From: Nocardioides sp. WS12
GTDB taxonomy: Bacteria; Actinomycetota; Actinomycetes; Propionibacteriales; Nocardioidaceae
Direction: 5' to 3'
Assembly (NCBI RefSeq): GCF_014108865.1
Contig: NZ_CP053928.1
Location: forward strand, 4,402,001 to 4,466,000
Length of the DNA stretch: 64,000 nt
Shown here: piece after piece, positions 33,298 through 41,800 of the stretch
How the letters are laid out: the number at the start of each line of letters is the position of its first letter
Position numbering within the stretch: position 1 is the first letter of the stretch
Translations under genes and position numbers: made by a program
The notes under the pieces: model-generated
Databases searched by the model: none
What the model saw: the letters and a program-made list of their open reading frames with translations, nothing else
Told to the model about the DNA's origin: nothing

Positions 33298-35063
33298 CCC
33301 CGGACCCCCAAGCGCCCAGCACCAGCCCGCAGGAACTCTCCCGTCCGCCGCACTCCGACAGCCGACCCAACAGCACCCCCAGCGAACACCTCCGTACCGC
33401 CCACGAGCACGGAGACGACCGTGGCGTCGTTGCGGTTCACCATCCGCGACAGCCCGCCGAACGCCGGGATCGGGTCCTCGGCGTAGTCGTCCAGCGACGC
33501 GTCGAGACGAGCCGGATCGATGACGACCAGGTCCGCGCGATCCCCCACGCGCAGGTGGCCGGCATCGACGTCGTACCAATCAGCGAGCTCGCCGGTCAGT
33601 CGGTGCACCGCGTGCTCCACCGTCATGAACGGCTTGCCTGCCTGCTCGGCGTCGCGGACCCGCCGCAGCAGCCGCAGGCCGAAGTTGTAGAACGCCATGT
33701 TGCGCAGGTGCGCGCCGGCGTCGGAGAAGCCCAGCTGAACCCCGGGGTCCGCGGCGAAACGATCCAGCACCTCAGGTCGGTGGTTGGAGATCGTCGTACG
33801 CCAACGGACCTTGTCGCCGTACTCGACGACGAGGTCAAGGAACGCGTCGACCGGGTGTACGTCGCCGCGGTCCACGCCGACCTGGCCGAAGGTCTTGCCG
33901 ATCACGGACGCGTCCGGGCACTCGGCGATCTCTGCGTCGAAGAAGTCCCGATGCCACACCCGCGGCCCGTACTTCATGCCGTACTCCTTGCGGAATGCAC
34001 GGCGGTAGTCCTCGTCAGCGAGAAGCGCTCGTTGCTCGTCGACCTGGTTCGAGAGGTGCAGCGCCGCAGCACCCGAACCGAACTCCTCGAACACCACCAG
34101 CGCGATGCCGTCGGCGTAGACCTCGAACGGCACCGGCAGGTGCTGGAAGCGGAAGTTGCCACCGAACCGGTTCACCCAGCGGGCGATGAACGGGAACATG
34201 TGCGCGACCATCGGGATCGCCTTGATGTCGGCGGCCGACAGCAGGCTGACCTTCAACGCCGGCTTGAATCCCCAGCCACAGCTGGAAAAAGCCATCCCGA
34301 CGAGGCTCTGCGGCTTCGACACGTCCGGCCCACCCTGCAGGGCCCGGCCGCGGGCGCGCAGCACCTTGTTGAGCCGGCGCCGCTCCTTGCGTCGTGCGTA
34401 CGTCGACGGCAGTGTGCGCGAGCGACAGACCTCGCCGTCCAGCTTGTCGAACATCAGCTGCTGCGAGGACATCCCGACGAAACCGGCATCGAGTGCGTCG
34501 ACCAGGTCGGCCTCCATCTGCGCCAACTCGGCCGCAGTCGGCTTCACCGCGGCGTCGGTCGAGCGCTCGAGTCCCATCCTGGCGGCGCGGATGTCGGAGT
34601 GCCCGATGAATGCGGCGACATTCGGCCCGAGCGGCAGGGTCTCCAGCGCGGCGACGTACTCCCCCGCTGTGGTCCAGGTCTTGATGTCGTCCAGCGCCCC
34701 GACGACGTACGGACGCGGGATCGCCTCGACCCGACCGAACAGGTCGCCGGCGTCCGACGGACTCGCATGGATCGTCGACAGCGAGCAGGAGCCGAGGAGG
34801 ATCGTCGTGACGCCGTGGCGCAGCGACTCGACGAGTGCAGGCTGCACCAGCACCTCGACGTCGTAGTGCGTGTGGATGTCGACCATGCCCGGGATCACCC
34901 AGTGGCCGGCGGCGTCGATGACCCGCGGACAGCCCGTCTCGTCGAGGTCGGTCTCGCTGACCGACGCCACCCGGCCGTCGCGGATGCCGAGGTTGCGCAC
35001 CGCCGAAGCGGCGCCCGTCCCGTCGAACCACCGGCCGTTCTTCACGATCACGTCGAAGCTCAT
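33294..35063 (-). CDS. Amidohydrolase of the N-acyl-D-amino-acid deacylase type
   Basis: A 589-residue member of the amidohydrolase superfamily. It opens with a beta-sandwich strand set (FDVIVKNGRWFDGTG, GIRDGRVASVSE), then the metal-binding MVDIHTHYDVEVLVQP. Later segments include AFIGHSDIRAARMG, VGMSSQQLMFDK and the C-terminal metal site FSDAGAHLRNMAFYNFGLRLLR, closing with DRADLVVIDPARLD. This arrangement is that of D-aminoacylases and related amide or cyclic-ester hydrolases. ATG 35063 overlaps the stop of the acyl-CoA synthetase gene (ATGA). It is the last gene of the TetR-linked catabolic operon and may open a lactam, amide or acylated intermediate; substrate unknown. Confidence 0.85.
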   Translation of the reverse strand: MSFDVIVKNGRWFDGTGAASAVRNLGIRDGRVASVSETDLDETGCPRVIDAAGHWVIPGMVDIHTHYDVEVLVQPALVESLRHGVTTILLGSCSLSTIHASPSDAGDLFGRVEAIPRPYVVGALDDIKTWTTAGEYVAALETLPLGPNVAAFIGHSDIRAARMGLERSTDAAVKPTAAELAQMEADLVDALDAGFVGMSSQQLMFDKLDGEVCRSRTLPSTYARRKERRRLNKVLRARGRALQGGPDVSKPQSLVGMAFSSCGWGFKPALKVSLLSAADIKAIPMVAHMFPFIARWVNRFGGNFRFQHLPVPFEVYADGIALVVFEEFGSGAAALHLSNQVDEQRALLADEDYRRAFRKEYGMKYGPRVWHRDFFDAEIAECPDASVIGKTFGQVGVDRGDVHPVDAFLDLVVEYGDKVRWRTTISNHRPEVLDRFAADPGVQLGFSDAGAHLRNMAFYNFGLRLLRRVRDAEQAGKPFMTVEHAVHRLTGELADWYDVDAGHLRVGDRADLVVIDPARLDASLDDYAEDPIPAFGGLSRMVNRNDATVVSVLVGGTEVFAGGAVGSAVGVRRTGEFLRAGAGRLGVRG

Positions 35064-36628
35064 CGGTAGGACCTGTCCCTCTCGCCGCGCACCCACACCG
35101 GATCAGCGGTCGTCATGCCCTCGGCCCGCAGTTCCCGCTTGAGCACCTTGTTGGTCGCCGTACTCGGTAGCGATGGGGCGATCCGTACGTAGCGGGGCCA
35201 CGCCTTCGGTGACAGATCCGACTGCGCGTGCAGGAACGCACCGAAGTCCTCCGGCGTCAGTACGGCGCCCTGCCGCAGCACCAGCGCACTCATCACCTGG
35301 TCGCCCACGCGTTCATCGGCGACGGCGTAGACCGCCGCCTGGGAGATCGCCTCGTGGCGCAGGAGCAACTGCTCGATGGGCGTCGCGGAGAGGTTCTCGC
35401 CGTCGACGCGTAGCCAGTCACCAGTGCGGCCGGCGAGGAAGACGAAGCCGTCGGCGTCGCGGTAGGCGAGGTCGCCGGACCAGAACATCCCGGAGTCGAG
35501 GCGCTCGGCCGTCGACTTCTCGTCGTTGTAGTAGCCGGAGAAGAAGCCCGCACCCTGGGTGTTGACCAGTTCGCCCACCGCGGCGTCGAGGTTCACGACC
35601 TGCCCCTGCTCGTCGAACTCGGCGCGGGGGCATTCCGTCCCGGTCGCACGGCTGAAGACGGCGACGCCCTCGAAGGGAACGCCGATCGAGCCGGGCGGCG
35701 TGTGCTCGTTGCGCTGGATGATGATCGCCGACTCCGTCGATCCGAACGCGTCCACGACGGTGCAGCCGAAGCGCTCGGCGAACTCCTTGATGTCACGCTC
35801 GGATGCCTCGTTGCCGAAAGCCACGCGCAGCGGGTTGTCCGCGTCGTCGGGGCGCGCCGGCGTGGCCAGCACGTAGGCCAGCGGCTTGCCGACGTAGTTC
35901 AGGTAGGTCACGCCGTAGCGGCGGAGGTCCTCGAGGAAGCGGCCCGCCGAGAACTGGGCCAGCGCCAGCGTGGCTCCCGATGCCGCACTCACGGCGAACG
36001 ACGCCAGCACGGCATTGCTGTGGAACAGCGGCATCGCACAGTAGGCGACGTCGTCCTGCGTCAGGCCGTGCGTGCCGACGAGCATGGTGCCGGCCATCAC
36101 GACCATGAAGTTGGCGACCTGCACCGCCTTCGGGTCGCCGCTGGTGCCCGAGGTGAAGATCAGCATGAACGTGTCCATGGTGCCGACGTCGGGGAACCCG
36201 TCGGTGTTCGTCGGCGCAGCCGCCACCCGACTCACCCACCCAGCGTCGTCGGTGTTGACCACCACCGCGCCACCGAGGTCGAGTCCGTCGAGCAACGGCA
36301 GGTGCTCAGTGTCGGTCAGCAGCACCTGGCAGTCCGCCCGGCGGATGTCAGCGGCGAGCGCCGCGCCACGACGAGTGGAGTTGATGCCGGCCGTGACATG
36401 GCCGCCGATCGCGCCTGCGGCGATGGCCAGCGCCATCTCCGGCGTGTTCGGAAGCAGTACGCCGACGTGGAACGGCCGTGCGGCCTCTGCCATGTCGCGC
36501 AGGACGTGGGCGCGGGCCGCCGCCCCGGCGATGTAGTCGCGCCAGGTCCAGGTGCGGTCGTCGTACCGCAGTGCGACGGAGTCGCGTTCGGCATGCTCAA
36601 GCAGGAGTGCGCGGACGGTGTCAGACAC
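35060..36628 (-). CDS. Acyl-CoA synthetase (AMP-forming, FadD-like)
   Basis: The 522-residue ANL-family ligase activates a carboxylic acid to its acyl-AMP and then the CoA thioester. The P-loop motif is LIFTSGTSGDPKAV, and the A5-type motif is VVDAFGSTESAII. SGDLAYRDADGFVFLAGR is the hinge and adenine region, and the final lysine motif is NKVLKRELRAEG. The pocket wording differs from short-chain Acs, so a medium or long, cyclic or aromatic acid is more likely. It overlaps the alpha/beta hydrolase gene by 8 bp upstream and the amidohydrolase by 4 bp downstream. In the cluster it would activate the acid made after oxidation and hydrolysis. Confidence 0.92.
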   Translation of the reverse strand: MSDTVRALLLEHAERDSVALRYDDRTWTWRDYIAGAAARAHVLRDMAEAARPFHVGVLLPNTPEMALAIAAGAIGGHVTAGINSTRRGAALAADIRRADCQVLLTDTEHLPLLDGLDLGGAVVVNTDDAGWVSRVAAAPTNTDGFPDVGTMDTFMLIFTSGTSGDPKAVQVANFMVVMAGTMLVGTHGLTQDDVAYCAMPLFHSNAVLASFAVSAASGATLALAQFSAGRFLEDLRRYGVTYLNYVGKPLAYVLATPARPDDADNPLRVAFGNEASERDIKEFAERFGCTVVDAFGSTESAIIIQRNEHTPPGSIGVPFEGVAVFSRATGTECPRAEFDEQGQVVNLDAAVGELVNTQGAGFFSGYYNDEKSTAERLDSGMFWSGDLAYRDADGFVFLAGRTGDWLRVDGENLSATPIEQLLLRHEAISQAAVYAVADERVGDQVMSALVLRQGAVLTPEDFGAFLHAQSDLSPKAWPRYVRIAPSLPSTATNKVLKRELRAEGMTTADPVWVRGERDRSYR

Positions 36629-37538
36629 CGGCCACCTCCACCGCAGGCACGACCACGTCGGCCAGGCCGAGGTGACGCTTCAGGAAGTGCAGCGCGTGCT
36701 GCACCGCCGGCTCGTGGAACGCCTTGCCGGGGAACAGGTCGAAGTGGTCGCCCGGGTAGTGGCGCACCTCGGCCCGGCCACTGAAGGCGGCCTTCATCGC
36801 GGCGTGGAGCGGGGCGCTGCGATCGAAGTCGGCGACCTGCACGAGCCACGGCACGGACAGCTCTGCGGCCGCCTTCGCCGGGGCCCGGCCACCGAGCTCC
36901 ATCACGACGTCCGCGGCGATCTCGTTGCGCCAGGTCGGACCGGCGATGGCGTAGTAGTCCTCGTAGGCGCCCGGAATCGTGAATGCACCGGTCTCACCGG
37001 GGTGAGCAACGACGGGGATCATCGTCGGTCCGCGGCCGGCCTTGCGTCGTACGGCACTGGCCATGCCACGGCCCGTCGAAGCGAGCAACTGGCCTGCGGA
37101 ATGGTGCTTCGTCGCGAGCCGCGCTGCCGCGAGTCCGTCGACGAGCGGGACCGCCGAGATCACCGCGACGACATCGGTCCGCTGCGCGGCGACCGACACG
37201 ACGTGGCCGCCGCCGAGCGAGATGCCCCACAGCACGATGCGGGCGGGATCGACCCCCGGCAGCCGCTTCGCCGCATCGACGGCGGCGTTCAGGTCGGCGA
37301 TCTGGTCGGTGAGGGAAACGACCTGCCGCTGGTCGCCGTCGCTGGCTCCGAACCCGCGGTAGTCGAAGGTGACGGCGTGCAGGCCAGCGGCCGCGAAGGC
37401 CTCGGCGAACGGCGCCAGGCCCGAGTCCTGCGTGCCCGCCAACCCGTGGGCGAGCACGACGACCGGAGCCCCGGCGGCGCCGACGAAGTGGGTGGCGGCA
37501 CAACGCACGCCCGAAGAGGTGAAGCTGAAGGTCGTCAC
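36621..37538 (-). CDS. Alpha/beta-hydrolase
   Basis: A 305-residue hydrolase. The oxyanion strand reads VVLAHGLAGTQDSGLAPFAEAFA, the Gly/Asp-rich loop is FDYRGFGASDGDQ, and the nucleophile elbow is VLWGISLGGGHVVSVA. A cap region follows, and a late D-F/RHYPGDHFDLFPG supplies Asp and His. This resembles dienelactone-hydrolase-like and FrsA-type esterases. Ordered between the regulator and acyl-CoA synthetase with overlaps on both sides, it probably hydrolyses an ester or lactone formed by the flavin monooxygenase. That order of steps is inference. Confidence 0.88.
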   Translation of the reverse strand: MTTFSFTSSGVRCAATHFVGAAGAPVVVLAHGLAGTQDSGLAPFAEAFAAAGLHAVTFDYRGFGASDGDQRQVVSLTDQIADLNAAVDAAKRLPGVDPARIVLWGISLGGGHVVSVAAQRTDVVAVISAVPLVDGLAAARLATKHHSAGQLLASTGRGMASAVRRKAGRGPTMIPVVAHPGETGAFTIPGAYEDYYAIAGPTWRNEIAADVVMELGGRAPAKAAAELSVPWLVQVADFDRSAPLHAAMKAAFSGRAEVRHYPGDHFDLFPGKAFHEPAVQHALHFLKRHLGLADVVVPAVEVAGV

Positions 37539-38167
37539 GAAGTGCTCCCGTAGATGCCCTGGATCCAGAGGTGGGTGATGGCGTCGATGTGTTGCTCCCG
37601 GCCCGGTCCGGTGCCGCGGGCGTGCCGCTCGATCGAGTAGTCGTTCAGGTCGAGGAGTACGGCGGCGAGCGCTGCCGCATCGGGGCCGTCGACGGCATTG
37701 CCGTTGCCCCGCTCCCGGCGGATCATGTCGGCGACCATGGTCGCGAACTCCGCGCGCCCCGCGTCCCAGAGTTCCTGCACGGACGGGGTGCTGGCCCGCG
37801 CCTCGAGCAGCGCGCGGTACGTGTGCGGGGTCCGGTCCACCGAGTCGAACAGGGTGGCCACGACGTTGCGGACCCGTTCGCGCGGATCACCCTCGGCCTT
37901 GACCAGGAGGTCCGTGGCTTCCGACGCGTCGTCGTACAACTCCGCCATCAGGGCGAGGACAGCGACGGCCTTGCTCTCGAAGTAGAAGTAGAAGGCCGAG
38001 CGGGTCACGCCGGCGCGACGCGAGATCTCCGCGACGTTGACCTGCTCGAGGGTCTGCTCACGCAGGAGTTCGTCGAAGGCCCCCAGCAGCGCGGTGCGGC
38101 GAAGATCGCCGCGGTTGACGCTGCGCCGGTCGACCATCCGCGCCCAGGTGCGCTCCTCCTCGCTCAC
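37535..38167 (-). CDS. TetR-family regulator of the catabolic cluster
   Basis: A 210-residue regulator. The HTH (about 20-65) reads LRRTALLGAFDELLREQTLEQVNVAEISRRAGVTRSAFYFYF; the recognition helix carries VTRSAFYFYFESK. The rest is helical (WDAGRAEFATMVADMIRRE and a C-terminal AITHLWIQGIYG). I use GTG 38167, which overlaps the monooxygenase stop (GTGA); ATG at 38137 (MVDRRSV) is possible. It sits inside the operon it probably controls. The 22-bp perfect palindrome at 39556-39577 between the divergent operons is the obvious operator. Confidence 0.9.
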   Translation of the reverse strand: MSEEERTWARMVDRRSVNRGDLRRTALLGAFDELLREQTLEQVNVAEISRRAGVTRSAFYFYFESKAVAVLALMAELYDDASEATDLLVKAEGDPRERVRNVVATLFDSVDRTPHTYRALLEARASTPSVQELWDAGRAEFATMVADMIRRERGNGNAVDGPDAAALAAVLLDLNDYSIERHARGTGPGREQHIDAITHLWIQGIYGSTS

Positions 38168-39495
38168 GGCCGCGCTCCCGCCCGGACGCCACCAGCAGGG
38201 ATCTCCTTGACCCGGAGGTCGTGCTCGTAGAGGAAGAAGTCGAGCTGTTGGGTGTGACGGGGCCGCTGCACCATGTGCGCGGTGTACTTCTGCGTGTCCT
38301 CGTCGATGACGCGCTCCATCTCGGCCGCCGATGGCGGTTCGTAGCGACCGGCCAGCCAGGCAGCGACGAGTCGCGTCTGGCACTCGACGAACGGGAACAG
38401 GGTCGGCGTGGACTGGGCGAAGCCGATGAACGCGAGGTCCTCGATGCCGGGCTTGAAGATCCGCTTGTACAGCCGGATGTGGTTCTCCGGCGCGCTGAGG
38501 AACTCGGGATCGAAGAACGGGAACGTGATGTTGTAGCCCGTCGCGTGGATGACGACGTCGAAGTCCGCGGACGTGCCGTCGACGAAGTGCACGGTCTGGC
38601 CGTCGAAGCGCTCGATGTCGCCCTTGGCGCTGAGGTCGCCCGACCCGAGCCGCAACGGCAGTTCGACCGACTGCGTCGGGTGCGCCTCGAAGAACTTGTG
38701 GTTGGGCGTCGGCAGGCCGTAGTCCTCGGGCCGGCCTGCGGTCATCGGCTGCATGATCTGGACGAACTTGCGCTGCCACGCGAACGGGATGTGCGGCGAG
38801 GTCTTGTAGTACTTGTCGGCCGGCTTGCCCGCGAAGTACTTCGGCACGATCCACGCACTCGAGCGGGTCGAGATCATCACGTCGTTGTCGAGCGTCTTGC
38901 TCGACAGCTCGACCGCGATGTCGGCGGCACTGTTGCCCAGGCCGATGATCAGGATCCGCTTGCCCGTGAGGTCGTACGGCGTGCTCGGGTCGATGTAGGC
39001 GTGCGAGTGCATCGTCGTACCGGTGAACTCGCCCGGCTTCTCGGCGAACCGCGGGTCCCAGTGGTGGCCGTTGGCGACGAGCAGGATGTCGAAGTGGCGG
39101 GTGCCGGTGCGCTCGGTGTCGAGCTCCCAGCCGCCGCCCTCCTCGGTGGGAAGGCGGCGCGCAGCGAGCACGCCGTTCTCGAACTCGATGCGCCGGCGCA
39201 GGTCGAAGGCGTCGGTGTAGCTGTCGAGGTATTCCTTGACCTGGGTGTGGTGCGGGAAGTCGGGGTACTCCTCGGGCATCGGGAAGTCCTTGAAGGACAA
39301 CTGGTGCTTCGAGGTGTCGATGTGCAGCGACTTGTAGGCGCTGCTGTGGCCATTCGGGTTGCCGAAGGCCCAGTTGCCGCCGACCCGGTCCGAGGACTCG
39401 AAGGTCACGAACTCGATCCCGTAGTCGGCGAGCATCTTGCTCATCGTCAGGCCGCTGATGCCGGCCCCGATCACGGCGACGGTCGAACCACGCAT
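38164..39495 (-). CDS. Flavin-containing monooxygenase (class B)
   Basis: A 443-residue FAD/NADPH-dependent monooxygenase. The FAD motif is VAVIGAGISGLTMSKML. The FMO signature region reads EFTGTTMHSHAYIDP (FxGxxxHSxxY type), the NADPH motif is ILIIGLGNSAADIAVEL, and VVIHATGYNITFPFFDP gives the conserved ATGY. Class B enzymes insert oxygen at N, S or carbonyl carbon (Baeyer-Villiger), and the hydrolases downstream would fit ester or lactone formation. ATG 39495 has AGGAGA 6 nt upstream; a longer frame to 39525 lacks support. First gene of the minus-strand operon, next to the palindromic operator. Confidence 0.92.
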   Translation of the reverse strand: MRGSTVAVIGAGISGLTMSKMLADYGIEFVTFESSDRVGGNWAFGNPNGHSSAYKSLHIDTSKHQLSFKDFPMPEEYPDFPHHTQVKEYLDSYTDAFDLRRRIEFENGVLAARRLPTEEGGGWELDTERTGTRHFDILLVANGHHWDPRFAEKPGEFTGTTMHSHAYIDPSTPYDLTGKRILIIGLGNSAADIAVELSSKTLDNDVMISTRSSAWIVPKYFAGKPADKYYKTSPHIPFAWQRKFVQIMQPMTAGRPEDYGLPTPNHKFFEAHPTQSVELPLRLGSGDLSAKGDIERFDGQTVHFVDGTSADFDVVIHATGYNITFPFFDPEFLSAPENHIRLYKRIFKPGIEDLAFIGFAQSTPTLFPFVECQTRLVAAWLAGRYEPPSAAEMERVIDEDTQKYTAHMVQRPRHTQQLDFFLYEHDLRVKEIPAGGVRAGARP

Positions 39496-39555
39496 GCGTT
39501 TCTCCTGAACAGTTCTGCTTGACAACTTCGGGTGATGGGCGTCACGTTAGGACCA

Positions 39556-39577
39556 GCAGTTGACACGTGTCAACTGC
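39556..39577. promoter_or_regulatory. Perfect 22-bp palindromic operator with divergent -35 elements
   Basis: The left arm is GCAGTTGACAC and the right arm is its exact complement. Each arm contains TTGACA: plus strand at 39560-39565 and minus strand at 39568-39573. About 17 bp away on each side are weak -10 candidates (ACGAAT on plus, CTAACG on minus). One bound repressor dimer would cover both -35 regions. It lies between the monooxygenase (39495) and the dehydrogenase (39605). Confidence 0.8.
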
Positions 39578-39604
39578 AACAGACGAATGTCAGGAGACAG
39601 CTCA

Positions 39605-40333
39605 ATGCGGGTAACGGTCGTCATCGGAGGCGCCTCGGGGATCGGGGCGGCCACCGCCCAGTCGCTGGCTGGCGCCGGCCATCGCGTCGTGATCGGCGAC
39701 CTCCCGGGGACCGGCGCCGAGGTGGATGTCGACGTCACCGACGAGGCCTCGGTCGAGGCGCTGTTCGAGCGGGTGGTCGCCGAGCACGGCAGCTTCACCG
39801 GCGTCGTCAACTGCGCCGGCGTGAGCACGCTCTCCCGGGTGGTCGACCACGACGCAGCCGAGTGGCGGCGGGTCGTCGACGTCTGCCTGACCGGCGCCTT
39901 TCTGGTGCTGAAGCACGGCGGACGGCGCGTTGCCGACGGTGGTTCGCTGGTGTCGCTGTCGTCGCTCAATGCCCGTCAGCCCGGCACCGGCCTGGCGGCG
40001 TACTGCGCAGCGAAGGCGGGCCTCGTGGCGCTCACCGAGGTCACCGCCCTCGAGCTCGGCTCGCGCGGCGTGCGGGTCAATGCCGTCGCTCCCGGGCTGG
40101 TCGTCACTCCCCTGACCGCCCCCGCCATGGACATCGCCGGCATCCGCGAGGACTACCTCGAGAACACCCCGCTCGGCCGCTCGGGCGAACCGTCCGAGAT
40201 CGGCGCCGCGGTCCGCTTCCTGCTCTCCGACGACGCCGCGTGGATCACCGGCGAGGTGCTCGCCATCAACGGCGGCGCCCACCTCAAGCGCTACCCCGAC
40301 CTCGTCGGGCTGATCGAGAAGGCCTTCGCATGA
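39605..40333 (+). CDS. Short-chain dehydrogenase/reductase
   Basis: A 242-residue classical SDR. The nucleotide-binding motif is VVIGGASGIGAATAQ, followed by GDLPG for NAD(P) choice and VVNCAGVS (NNAG equivalent). The catalytic triad is formed by Ser in LVSLSSLNA and the YxxxK in AYCAAKAG. The C-terminal GRSGEPSEIGAAVRFLLSDDAAWITGEVLAINGG is typical of the 3-oxoacyl reductase-like branch. ATG 39605 has AGGAGA upstream. It is the first gene of the plus-strand arm of the catabolic cluster and overlaps the next SDR by 4 nt. Likely oxidises an alcohol to the ketone used by the monooxygenase. Confidence 0.9.
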   Translation: MRVTVVIGGASGIGAATAQSLAGAGHRVVIGDLPGTGAEVDVDVTDEASVEALFERVVAEHGSFTGVVNCAGVSTLSRVVDHDAAEWRRVVDVCLTGAFLVLKHGGRRVADGGSLVSLSSLNARQPGTGLAAYCAAKAGLVALTEVTALELGSRGVRVNAVAPGLVVTPLTAPAMDIAGIREDYLENTPLGRSGEPSEIGAAVRFLLSDDAAWITGEVLAINGGAHLKRYPDLVGLIEKAFA

Positions 40334-41154
40334 GCGCCCCCGACCTCACCCGCAAGACCGCGATTGTCACCGGCGGCGGATCCGGGATCGGTGCGTCCCT
40401 GACCCGCGCCCTGGTCGCTGCGGGCGCGCACGTCGTGTGCGCGGACCTCGACCTCGCCGGCGCGGAATCGGTCGCGAGTGCGGCGCAGGGGCTCGGCTCC
40501 GCGACCGCGCGACGCGTCGACGTCACCTCCGCCGACGAGGTGCAGCAGGCCGTCGACGCCGTGGTCGCCGAGCACGGACACCTCGACCTGATGTTCAACA
40601 ACGCCGGCATCACCTTCCTCGGCAACACCGAGGACCTGACGCTCGACCAGTGGAACGCGATCATCGACGTCAACATCCGCGGCGTCGTCCACGGCGTCCA
40701 CGCGGCGTACCCACAGATGATCAAGCAAGGCTCGGGACACATCGTGAACACCGCGTCGATGGGTGGCCTGATGGCGGCCGGCCTGATGACGTCGTACGTC
40801 ACGACCAAGCACGCGGTGGTCGGGATGTCGCTGGCGTTGCGCACCGAGGCGGCGGCGTACGGCGTCGGCGTCACCGCCGTCTGTCCGGCGGCCGTCGACA
40901 CCCCGATCCTCGACAAGGGTGAGGTCGGCAGATTCCGCGGCCGCGACTTCTACCTCGAGGGCCAGGGCATCAAGAACCCGGTGGACCCGGACCTGCTGGC
41001 GCGGCGCGTCCTCGAAGCCGTGGCCGCCGACCGGGCGCTGGTCATCGAACCGCGTCAGGCCCGGATGGCCTGGCGGGTCGGCCGGCTCGCTCCGATCTTC
41101 GTGAACAAGGCCGCCACGAAGTTCATCGCGAAGCAGCGCGCGCTCGCGACGTGA
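40330..41154 (+). CDS. Short-chain dehydrogenase/reductase
   Basis: A 274-residue classical SDR with TAIVTGGGSGIGASL (cofactor loop), CADLD (Asp favouring NAD), LMFNNAGIT, Ser in IVNTASMGG and the YxxxK motif SYVTTKHAV. The C-terminal 40 residues (RMAWRVGRLAPIFVNKAATKFIAK) are amphipathic and could contact the membrane or close over a hydrophobic substrate, as in SDRs acting on sterols and long-chain compounds. ATG 40330 lies in the stop of the preceding SDR (ATGA). The pair forms the plus-strand half of the divergent operon and probably handles different oxidation steps of one substrate. Confidence 0.91.
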   Translation: MSAPDLTRKTAIVTGGGSGIGASLTRALVAAGAHVVCADLDLAGAESVASAAQGLGSATARRVDVTSADEVQQAVDAVVAEHGHLDLMFNNAGITFLGNTEDLTLDQWNAIIDVNIRGVVHGVHAAYPQMIKQGSGHIVNTASMGGLMAAGLMTSYVTTKHAVVGMSLALRTEAAAYGVGVTAVCPAAVDTPILDKGEVGRFRGRDFYLEGQGIKNPVDPDLLARRVLEAVAADRALVIEPRQARMAWRVGRLAPIFVNKAATKFIAKQRALAT

Positions 41155-41185
41155 GCGGATCCGGGGGCGCCTCTACACTTCCGGA

Positions 41186-41800
41186 ATGCGTCCCCGGAGA
41201 AGACTTGTCGCGCTGCTGCTGGCTGCGAGCACCCCTTTCGCCCTGGCCGCCTGCTCCGACGATGGCGGTCACGGCGACCACATGGCGTCCTCGAGCATCC
41301 CTGAGGACGAGGACTTCAACCAGGCCGACGTCGACTTCGCGACGGACATGATCCAGCACCACGCCCAGGCGTTGTCGATGGCCGATCTCGCCGACGAGCG
41401 CGACCTGACTCCGGCCATGGCCGAACTCGTCGAGCAGATCCGGATGGCCCAGGGACCGGAGATCGAGTCGATGGTCGGCTGGCTCGCCGACTGGGACCAG
41501 CCCGTCCCCGAGACCATGCGCGACCACGCCAATGCGCACGGCGACGGAGGGTCCGGAATGGACGCCGACATGCCCGGGATGATGAGCGCGGACGAGATGG
41601 AGCGCCTCGAGGCTGCTCAGGACCAGGACTTCGAACCGCTGTGGCTCGAGATGATGATCGAGCACCACGAAGGCGCGATCGACATGGCCGACGACGAGAA
41701 GTCGGACGGCGAGCATCCCGATGCGATCGACCTCGCCGAGAACATCATCGAGGCCCAGAAGGCCGAGATCGAGGAGATGGAGCAACTGCTCGCTCGCTGA
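41186..41800 (+). CDS. DUF305 lipoprotein
   Basis: A 204-residue exported lipoprotein with lipobox LAAC (Cys22-23 region of MRPRRRLVALLLAASTPFALAAC). Two DUF305 halves follow. Each has the His/Met-rich helix motif: DFATDMIQHHAQALSMADLA near residue 50 and LWLEMMIEHHEGAIDMADDE near 155. Between them is a Met/Asp/His-rich linker (HAHGDGGSGMDADMPGMM by composition). DUF305 proteins are often found with copper handling, and the paired His and Met residues could bind metal, but no copper gene is adjacent. ATG 41186 has TACACT at 41174-41179 (leaderless type). Its 3' end overlaps the convergent SRPBCC gene by 56 bp. Confidence 0.88.
   Translation: MRPRRRLVALLLAASTPFALAACSDDGGHGDHMASSSIPEDEDFNQADVDFATDMIQHHAQALSMADLADERDLTPAMAELVEQIRMAQGPEIESMVGWLADWDQPVPETMRDHANAHGDGGSGMDADMPGMMSADEMERLEAAQDQDFEPLWLEMMIEHHEGAIDMADDEKSDGEHPDAIDLAENIIEAQKAEIEEMEQLLAR

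Noticed and set aside
35793..36239. Additional minus-strand frames inside the acyl-CoA synthetase gene.
   Set aside because: They are out of frame with a complete enzyme and rich in Arg, His and Gly, typical of shadow frames.
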